Positions 51,101 through 56,177 of a stretch of DNA of 56,177 bases are shown one piece after another (positions within the stretch are counted from its first letter, which is position 1; every line of letters begins with the position of its first letter). Below the pieces are notes generated by a model, which made no database searches, had not been told where the DNA came from, and saw nothing but the letters and a program-made list of their open reading frames with translations. The position numbers and the translations under genes are program-made. This DNA is from Oscillospiraceae bacterium (lineage in GTDB: Bacteria; Bacillota; Clostridia; Oscillospirales; CAG-272): NCBI GenBank assembly GCA_015064725.1, contig SVRQ01000013.1, positions 1-56,177 on the forward strand. The letters run 5' to 3'.

Positions 51101-54001
51101 GGTGACACCGGCGTATGGGCCTCCAGCGAGATCACCGTCACGGGCGGCAGCCTGTCCGGTACGGGAACGGGCGAAAACAACGGCTATGGCGTATTTGCCG
51201 GCGACCCCGTCATCGTGGAGAATGACGGTAAGATCACCGCCACGGGTGCAACCGCTGTATACATCACCAACGAAACCGACTCCAGCTATACCGTAGAGTC
51301 CGAGACGACCGACGCGGAGACCGGGCTGACCACCACCGTTCTTGTTGCAAAGGCTGCAACATCCACCTACACTGTCACGGTGAACTCCGCCGAAAACGGT
51401 ACCGTAACTGCTGACAAGACCGAGGCGGCTGAGGGTGAGACGGTTACCCTTACCGTCACCCCCGCGGACGGCTACGTTATTGATACTCTTATCGTTACCG
51501 ATGCGGACGGCTACGTAATACACGATGACATATCTTACTTTACCATGCCTGCGTACAACGTTATCGTCAAAGTAACGTTTGCGCCGGAGCCCAAGATCAC
51601 AGATATATACGTTCCCGAGGAAACTCCCGGCTATGATCCCGAGACCAAGGAATTTGTGATAACACCCGAGAATCCCCTTGTTTTCGTGTGGGAGGGCGTG
51701 TCACTTCACCTGATTCCCGATGAATGGCAGATCCTCCTTGCGGGTTTGTCGCATAATGATCCGGTATGCGGACCTGCATACGCATTTACGAGCGACGTTA
51801 CCGAAACGAAGGTCACGTTCAACGTGAACTTCTCCAATTGTTTGGCTGTGCTTTACTATATAGACGGTTCCTATATTGGAAAAACGGTAGATTATAGTCA
51901 GGAAAATGCTCAACTCTCCGATGTAAAGTTATATTACAGCTACGTAACCGTTGTACAGGGAGAGAATGGAACCATCTCCGTACCCTACGGCATGGATCCC
52001 GGCGAAACGGCAACTATCACCATTACCCCGGACGAGGGCTACGAGCTTGATACCCTCATCGTCACCGATGCCAATGGCGACCCCGTGACGGTAGAGAACA
52101 ACACCTTTACCGTTCCCGCTGGCGGCGCTACCGTAACCGCGACCTTTAAGGTAAAGTATGCGACCATTATTGATCTTAACAATGCGGTAAAAGCACTTGA
52201 AGAAAAGATCGCGGCACAGGTCGATCCCGACGAGCTTGCAGAAGCAGTTACAGAACTGGAAGCATTGATCGACGCTGCAAAGGCTTATGCCGATACGCAG
52301 GATGCAGCTTTGAAGTCCGAGCTTGAAGCAGCTATCGTGAATGCCATCACCGCATCCGAAACCGCTATAAAGGACTGGGTAGACGCTCAGCTTGAACAGC
52401 CTCTGAAGGATATTGCTGCTCTTCAAGCCGAACTTTCTGCATTAGCAGGCAGTGCTGCTACCGACGCGGAGCTTGCCGCAGCCGTTGCCGCACAGCAGGC
52501 AGCGCTTGATAGGGCAAAGAGCGACCTCACCGCTGCTTACGAGAAAGCCATTGAGGATGCCATCAACGAGAACAACGGAAAGCTCAACGTAGAGATCGCT
52601 GTAGCCGTAAAGATCGCACAAGACAATTTGCAGGCACAGATCGATTCCATCGTAGACGAGATTGAAAAGGTCAAGGCTCGCTTGGATATTACCGAGGCAG
52701 ACATCAATTCCATCAATCAGCAGATCGATGCTATCAACGCTTCAATCAATAAATTGCAGAATGCGATCAATAGTGGATCAACAGACCTCTCCGCAGAGAT
52801 CACGGCTTTGAACAAAGCTCTTATAAACGCAAAGGCGGCTCTTGAAAAGGCCGATACCGAGAACAAGGCTGAGCTTGTAAAGAAGATCGAAGATGCAGAC
52901 AAGGCGCTTGACGAAGCAATCAAGGCAGTTCAGAAGAACCTTGAAGATGCGAAGAACGAATTGCAGAATGCGATCAATGCTAACGAGACCGATATCGAAG
53001 AAAAGGTCACAAAACTTAACCAAGCCCTTGAATCCGTCAAGGCGGCTCTTGAAGCAACCGACGCGGCTAACAAGGAAGCTCTTGAAAAGGCACTTGCAAA
53101 TGCGGAATCCACTCTGCGCGAGGCTATCAGCGGCGTACAGTCCGATCTCGATATCACCAAGGCAAAATTGGATAAGGCTATCGAGGAGCTCAACAAGGCT
53201 ATCGCCGACGGCGACAAGCAGCTTTCCGATGAGATCGATGCACTTGAAAAGGCACTTGACAATGCCAAAGCGGCTCTTGAAAAGACCGACGCGGCTAACA
53301 AGGAAGCTCTTGAAGCAGCTATCGCAACGGCTAAGAGCGTACTCCAAGCGGCTATTGACAACGTACAAACCAATTTGGATAACGCAAAGGCTGAGCTTGA
53401 TAATGCTATCGCGAAGCTGGAAACGGCTATGAACAATAAAGATGCTTTCCTCACCTCGGAAATTGCATATCTGGATACGGCGCTGAACAGAGCGATAGCT
53501 GCCCTTGAAAAAGCAGATGCCGATAATAAGGCAGAGCTTATCGCAAAAATCCAAGCGGCTGAGGCTACTCTCAATGCGGCAATCAAGGCAGTACAGAAAA
53601 ACCTTGACGATGCCAAGGCAGAACTCAACAAGGCTATCGCTGATGGCGACACAGTACTTGACGGCAAGATTTTGGCTTTGAATGAAGCTCTCACAACTGC
53701 AAAAGCAACTCTTGAAGCGGCAGACACCGCAAACAAGTTCGAGCTTACAACCAAGATCGACGAATCATACGCTTCTCTTGACGAGGCAATAAAGACAGTG
53801 CAGAAAAATCTTGATGATTTGAAGGCGGCACTTGAAGCAAAGGACAGCGAACTTGCAAACAAAGATGCTGAACTCGAAAATAAGGATAGCGAGCTTCAAA
53901 CCTTTATCATCATCGTATGTGTCATTTCCTGCGCAGCCTTTGTCGGATGCGTTACTCTCACGGTACTCTACATCATCGATAAAAAGAAAAAAACCAATTA
54001 A
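48110..54001 (+). CDS. Giant multi-domain surface protein with coiled-coil stalk
   Basis: A 1963-residue exported protein. Residues 1-28 are a signal peptide. Next come a BspA-like leucine-rich segment (35-160), an Ig-like region (180-300), a pilin-type isopeptide domain (307-420, with K314, E372 and N417 as the likely bond residues) and two prealbumin-like repeats (423-535, 536-640). A right-handed beta-helix spans about 640-1075. Two InlB-type repeats (about 1083-1157, 1277-1347) flank another Ig-like segment. A long coiled coil (about 1350-1925) includes five units of about 70-76 residues, and a C-terminal membrane helix (1931-1953) ends in KKKKTN. There is no LPXTG motif, so anchoring is by the helix. 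The start at 48110 has AAGGAG 7 nt upstream. It is probably an adhesin. Confidence 0.88.
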   Translation: MEKRILSIILSIAVLIGIVPVMSLTVFAATTTGTTGDCTWSFDDTTGTLTVSGNGAMADYTNGSQPWYAYKDSIKTVIVEKGVTAVSEYAFYQFPALETVKIAGSVTAIGSNAFYSCTNLSTVEYYGSSNPVSDDTAFFGCYCVVKVPSSYSGNVFCGKMVKATLDAANEPVTSTPAAPTVTGVSFNESSPAYDSETNTFKVSDTNPFILTITGERLSELTGNKLRALFFGDAQGSGGVIIDVMVESDTRAYVSVNTSRLTYILNNAVGSGSSSTKATSVMVQNDGVTVGTVNVNLVHAPATPTPIGVSLEVTKSFNDWSKAESFTFILEPVTAGAPMPASTTAIATKHAPFTSFGNIIFESEGTYEYTITEVDDGIDGITYDKTEHEVVVTVTRGDDNSLTASVRYDDEESLVITNTYMKPAYIAAVDVADGTEIQGATIQLLDEQGDVVDEWVSTVEAHEVFGLIAGEIYTVHNTVAPIGYTIATDTQFRLDQYGNVISTGSVDQYGVILVEFAMTEVSIAVVDIADSAKLEGATVQIFDLNGDLVEEWVSTTEAYEVIGLETNKVHTVRTAVTPNGYDIPTDVQFALDENGNITCTGSVSADGMILVELAKTLTNVASVTVGGNTTNYADLEEAFEAAAGASGSTLTLLDNISRDEAITVTSSNFTVDLNGKTWECTNGRVIDLQSDAKLRIVDGSTNKNGKLLASNNGTPAISMRNNAELEIAGGTVESMTGCAVDMSLSGNATSAKLVISGGKLITNGNVTIFAFGSSITITGGTFEHNDSNSAAHIYFRTGAVDLSGHPDPSGINIAAVHINGDITLGEDTLNLPNGYVMLDYYSQAQTTLTNGYLYEVGKATAPVDPEVKWGASADALTNSGTLAEAIAANAAYIQLQKDITSDSMLYFQNSVTIDLNGKALTAADRPHGVFGLYDLTITDSSEAKNGRLSATATDEGDSGVWIQGIITVKGGTLSGTGDDYGVQAGGSIIVTGGSLTGEGDTGVWASSEITVTGGSLSGTGTGENNGYGVFAGDPVIVENDGKITATGATAVYITNETDSSYTVESETTDAETGLTTTVLVAKAATSTYTVTVNSAENGTVTADKTEAAEGETVTLTVTPADGYVIDTLIVTDADGYVIHDDISYFTMPAYNVIVKVTFAPEPKITDIYVPEETPGYDPETKEFVITPENPLVFVWEGVSLHLIPDEWQILLAGLSHNDPVCGPAYAFTSDVTETKVTFNVNFSNCLAVLYYIDGSYIGKTVDYSQENAQLSDVKLYYSYVTVVQGENGTISVPYGMDPGETATITITPDEGYELDTLIVTDANGDPVTVENNTFTVPAGGATVTATFKVKYATIIDLNNAVKALEEKIAAQVDPDELAEAVTELEALIDAAKAYADTQDAALKSELEAAIVNAITASETAIKDWVDAQLEQPLKDIAALQAELSALAGSAATDAELAAAVAAQQAALDRAKSDLTAAYEKAIEDAINENNGKLNVEIAVAVKIAQDNLQAQIDSIVDEIEKVKARLDITEADINSINQQIDAINASINKLQNAINSGSTDLSAEITALNKALINAKAALEKADTENKAELVKKIEDADKALDEAIKAVQKNLEDAKNELQNAINANETDIEEKVTKLNQALESVKAALEATDAANKEALEKALANAESTLREAISGVQSDLDITKAKLDKAIEELNKAIADGDKQLSDEIDALEKALDNAKAALEKTDAANKEALEAAIATAKSVLQAAIDNVQTNLDNAKAELDNAIAKLETAMNNKDAFLTSEIAYLDTALNRAIAALEKADADNKAELIAKIQAAEATLNAAIKAVQKNLDDAKAELNKAIADGDTVLDGKILALNEALTTAKATLEAADTANKFELTTKIDESYASLDEAIKTVQKNLDDLKAALEAKDSELANKDAELENKDSELQTFIIIVCVISCAAFVGCVTLTVLYIIDKKKKTN

Positions 54002-54047
54002 AAAATAGTCTGCAAAGCACTTTGTACGCACAGACTTAAAAACCAAT

Positions 54048-54073
54048 GACGGCGGCTTGAAAAAGCCGCCGTC
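54048..54073 (+). terminator. Terminator of the giant surface protein gene
   Basis: Stem GACGGCGGCTT (54048-54058), GAAA, AAGCCGCCGTC (54063-54073), followed by a weak T-tract (TGTTTAT). The rest of the gap 54002-54264 holds only a promoter. Confidence 0.65.
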
Positions 54074-54197
54074 TGTTTATGTAAACGTGCTGTATCGCTC
54101 CGATAAAAAAGTGAGGATTACTCAAGTAAACGATCATCAATGCGGTGTAAATATGAAATACACTCCGTTTTCTTTTTGCCTTGTTCGTAGAATCATA

Positions 54198-54226
54198 TTG
54201 AATAAAAGGTGTTTGCGTGGTATAAT
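54198..54226 (+). promoter_or_regulatory. Promoter of the PD-(D/E)XK-like gene
   Basis: TTGAAT (54198-54203), 17-nt spacer, TATAAT (54221-54226), about 115 nt before the main gene. Confidence 0.75.
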
Positions 54227-54264
54227 TATTTATCAACAAAATTCCATCGAGGAGATCGGTAAGA

Positions 54265-54336
54265 ATGTTGAATTTATATCCAAGAGAGCTGACGATACAG
54301 GGAGTTGCCTTGAAGGTGGTCAAAGATATTAAGTGA
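54265..54336 (+). CDS. Possible 23-codon leader ORF
   Basis: ATG 54265 with GAGGAG 10 nt upstream opens MLNLYPRELTIQGVALKVVK followed by DIK and a TGA at 54334-54336. The stop overlaps the GAGG of the next gene, so the two would be translationally coupled. No similarity is recognised. Confidence 0.35.
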   Translation: MLNLYPRELTIQGVALKVVKDIK

Positions 54337-54345
54337 GGAATGATT

Positions 54346-55023
54346 ATGAGTTATAGCAATACTTCAAAAGGCCGTGGCATCAAGGGAAGTAAATATTGGA
54401 TCCAAACTGTGGTTAATGACGAAGGCCTTCGCAACAAATTGGACAGTATGATCGGAGAACCGTTAGTATGGATATCTCCGTTGGCGGGTCCCGAAAACAC
54501 TTATGATGAATATGAGCTAAAAGATCATTATGTGTGTGACAAAATAGGGGTATCCTATGATGAAGCGCAATCACTATTTTCGTTTTGGCCCAAAAGACAA
54601 CCGCAATGGGATGGACTTGCCTTCGATATTTCGGGTCATACATTGTATCTTGTGGAGGCTAAAGCGCATTTGGCTGAATTGGATAGCAAATGTTCTGCTT
54701 CAAATCCGGAAAGCAGGGAGCTGATAACGAAGTCAATGAAATCAATTCATAAGCAATATTTTCCTAATGGTAATTTTGATTCTTGGATGAATAGGTATTA
54801 TCAATTAGCAAACAGACTTACTTTTTTGAAAAAACTGAACGAATCATCATTTGGAAATATTATTTCCGTGAAACTCGTTTTGCTGAACTTCTCCAATGAT
54901 AAAGGTTACAAGCCAACAACGCAGAAGGAGTGGGAGAATCATTATGAAGATGTTTGGAGCGAGATGATAGGTGAAAAAACATCTCCCGATGATGTTATTG
55001 TTGTCAATTACGATGTGAGTTGA
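54346..55023 (+). CDS. Putative PD-(D/E)XK-like protein of unknown function
   Basis: A 225-residue soluble protein. The segment PQWDGLAFDISGHTLYLVEAKAH has the PD-(D/E)XK spacing: D89, then E104-x-K106, with hydrophobic strands around it. The C-terminal half is helical then beta (NRLTFLKKLNESSFGNIISV, KLVLLNFSNDKGY). The start at 54346 has GAGG 7 nt upstream; ATG 54340 is too close. Base composition and codon use are more AT-rich than neighbouring genes, a sign of transfer. Nuclease activity is only an inference from the motif; no methyltransferase or helicase is nearby. A 23-codon ORF precedes it. Confidence 0.65.
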   Translation: MSYSNTSKGRGIKGSKYWIQTVVNDEGLRNKLDSMIGEPLVWISPLAGPENTYDEYELKDHYVCDKIGVSYDEAQSLFSFWPKRQPQWDGLAFDISGHTLYLVEAKAHLAELDSKCSASNPESRELITKSMKSIHKQYFPNGNFDSWMNRYYQLANRLTFLKKLNESSFGNIISVKLVLLNFSNDKGYKPTTQKEWENHYEDVWSEMIGEKTSPDDVIVVNYDVS

Positions 55024-55041
55024 ACTAATGAGGTGAAGAAA

Positions 55042-55761
55042 ATGTACAGACCGTATATCGTTTGCCATATGGTGACCTCGATCGATGGGAAGGTCACGGG
55101 CGAATTTTTGAGCCGTCCCGAATGTGAGGCGGCAACAGAGATCTACTATGAAATAAACAGGGAATACAAAGCGCGGGGCTCGTGCGGTTTCATCTGCGGA
55201 CGCGTGACAATGGAAGGCAGCTTCACGGGCGGCTGGTATCCCGATCTGTCGGGGTATAAGCCCGTACATCATAATATAGATAAAAAGATGGATTTTATCG
55301 TGGATGATCTCAGCGGCTTCTACGCCGTTGCTTTTGATACCCACGGAAAGCTTGGCTGGAAATCGAATAAGATCATCGACCCCGACGGAGATCCCGGATA
55401 TGACGGAGCGCAGATCATAGAGGTACTGTCCGAGGATGTGGACGAGCGTTATCTCGGATACCTGGAATCTATGGAGATTCCGTATATTTTCGCGGGGGAA
55501 AAATCCATTGACGTGGAGCTTGCGTTGTTCAAGCTGAAAAATATTATCGGTTGCGAAACCTTGCTTTTGGAGGGCGGCAGCATCATAAACGGCGCGTTTG
55601 AGAGAGCAGGGGCGGTGGATGAGTTAAGCCTTGTCGTTGCTCCCACGGTGGCGGGCAAGGACAGCAAGCCGCTGTTTATGGATGCGGATATTGCGAATTT
55701 TGAGCTTGTCAAGGCTAAAAATGGAAACGGAAACCTTGTTTTGAATTATAAGAGGAAATGA
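55042..55761 (+). CDS. RibD C-terminal/dihydrofolate-reductase-like reductase
   Basis: A 239-residue protein of the RibD C-terminal domain family. Features are YIVCHMVTSIDGKVTGEFLS at the N-terminus, CGFICGRVTMEGSFTGGWYP, LGWKSNKIID, and the NADPH-binding CETLLLEGGSIINGAFERAG followed by VDELSLVVAPTVAGKDSKPL. Members reduce pyrimidine or pterin-like compounds; here there is no deaminase domain and no rib operon, so it is a stand-alone reductase of unknown substrate. The start at 55042 has GAGG 8 nt upstream. It lies 18 nt after the PD-(D/E)XK-like gene. Confidence 0.88.
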   Translation: MYRPYIVCHMVTSIDGKVTGEFLSRPECEAATEIYYEINREYKARGSCGFICGRVTMEGSFTGGWYPDLSGYKPVHHNIDKKMDFIVDDLSGFYAVAFDTHGKLGWKSNKIIDPDGDPGYDGAQIIEVLSEDVDERYLGYLESMEIPYIFAGEKSIDVELALFKLKNIIGCETLLLEGGSIINGAFERAGAVDELSLVVAPTVAGKDSKPLFMDADIANFELVKAKNGNGNLVLNYKRK

Positions 55762-55782
55762 AAGGGAGCAACAGCGAGTTGC

Positions 55783-55811
55783 TTGTCAACCCTTACGGTT
55801 TTCGGTATAAT
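55783..55811 (+). promoter_or_regulatory. Promoter of the XRE/zinc-ribbon gene
   Basis: TTGTCA (55783-55788), 17-nt spacer, TATAAT (55806-55811). Confidence 0.75.
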
Positions 55812-55840
55812 ATTATCACAACAGTTAAGGCGGTGATTTT

Positions 55841-56177
55841 ATGGAAACAAAGGATATTATTCTTGAACTCAGAACGAAAAAAGGACTCTCGCAAGAGGAA
55901 CTTGCGGAAAAAATATTTGTTACAAGACAGGCGGTTTCCCGTTGGGAGAACGGCGAAACGATACCTAACACGGAAACGCTGAAGCTCCTTTCAAAAGAGT
56001 TTGACGTGTCGATCAACACGCTTCTCGGCTCACCGAGAAATCTTATCTGTCAATGCTGCGGTATGCCGCTTGAGGATTCCAACATCAGCAAGGAACCCGA
56101 TGGCTTTTTCAACGAAGAATACTGCAAGTGGTGTTATGCCGACGGCAACTTCTGCTATACAAGTCTGGAAGAACTGA
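55841..56177 (+). CDS. XRE-family regulator with zinc-ribbon domain (cut by right edge)
   Basis: The first 112 residues are in the window. Residues 5-60 are an HTH_3 domain (LRTKKGLSQEELAEKIFVTR, AVSRWENGETIP). From residue 68 a zinc-ribbon of the PF12674 type begins: ICQCCGMPLEDSN, then NEEYCKWCYADGNFCY, giving CxxC and CxxC pairs. This combination is a known clostridial regulator type in which the ribbon may sense metal or redox state. A consensus promoter lies 30 nt upstream, and AAGGCGGTG serves as the ribosome binding site. The 3' end and any partner gene are outside the window. Confidence 0.88.
   Translation, partial: METKDIILELRTKKGLSQEELAEKIFVTRQAVSRWENGETIPNTETLKLLSKEFDVSINTLLGSPRNLICQCCGMPLEDSNISKEPDGFFNEEYCKWCYADGNFCYTSLEEL

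Noticed and set aside
54057-54332. A 91-codon frame between the giant gene and the PD-(D/E)XK-like gene
   Set aside because: It starts inside the terminator hairpin, has no ribosome binding site and runs through the promoter; the 23-codon frame with GAGGAG fits better.

Overview
The window looks like a chromosomal stretch from an anaerobic, endospore-forming member of the Clostridia, probably a gut Oscillospirales-type organism. The grounds are spore germination and cortex genes, a PduL-type phosphotransacylase, the GGGtGRT/scaffold pair, RNase J, an unlinked eutH, GH120 and GH2 glycosidases, strong GGAGG ribosome binding sites and TTGACA/TATAAT promoters with 17-nt spacers. No rRNA, tRNA, CRISPR array, prophage or intact transposase is visible. 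The exact taxon is inference.

Layout. 0-4 kb: spore-coat/cortex type genes on the minus strand (one cut by the left edge), an XRE regulator with a clear operator, a PHP-domain protein, and a long non-coding repeat. 4-11 kb: rplS, a two-gene GerA/GerB germinant receptor, then an amino-sugar operon (nagB, nagA, a nucleotidyltransferase and a NahK-like kinase). 11-16 kb: a small XRE gene, a second copy of the non-coding repeat, a large surface metallophosphoesterase, a lipoprotein, a second XRE gene, and a gene fragment. 16-19 kb: minus-strand operon pduL - Fe-S scaffold - GGGtGRT behind a structured leader. 19-24 kb: TepA-like protease, ispE and RNase J with a long structured leader. 23.7-28 kb: minus-strand genes (a membrane protein interrupted by an in-frame TAG, a TetR regulator, eutH, a PHP phosphatase, a YbaK-type editing protein). 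28-35 kb: plus-strand operon MFS - GH2 - AAA ATPase - nitroreductase - LMW phosphatase - Nudix, then DegV and the third repeat copy. 35-40 kb: two tandem GH120 beta-xylosidase genes and a DUF4085-like gene bracketed by a 55-bp direct repeat. 40-46 kb: purC, a CoA-disulfide reductase/rhodanese protein divergent from a TSUP exporter, a CPBP protease and a chromate-transporter pair. 46-54 kb: a two-HTH regulator, a small Cys-rich protein and a 1963-residue surface protein. 54-56 kb: a PD-(D/E)XK-like protein behind a 23-codon leader ORF, a RibD-like reductase and an XRE/zinc-ribbon regulator cut by the right edge.

How the genes work together. Scavenged amino sugars can be broken down by NagA/NagB or kept as nucleotide sugars by the kinase and nucleotidyltransferase; xylosides and other glycosides are cut inside the cell by the GH120 and GH2 enzymes. 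The most unusual signals are non-coding: a dispersed element of about 0.5-0.7 kb present three times (two copies identical at 148 of 150 positions over one block by eye, in opposite orientation) with hairpin ends, the structured leaders of the pduL and rnj genes, repeat-based operators at three regulators, and the 55-bp duplication around the DUF4085-like gene. All comparisons and alignments were made by eye.
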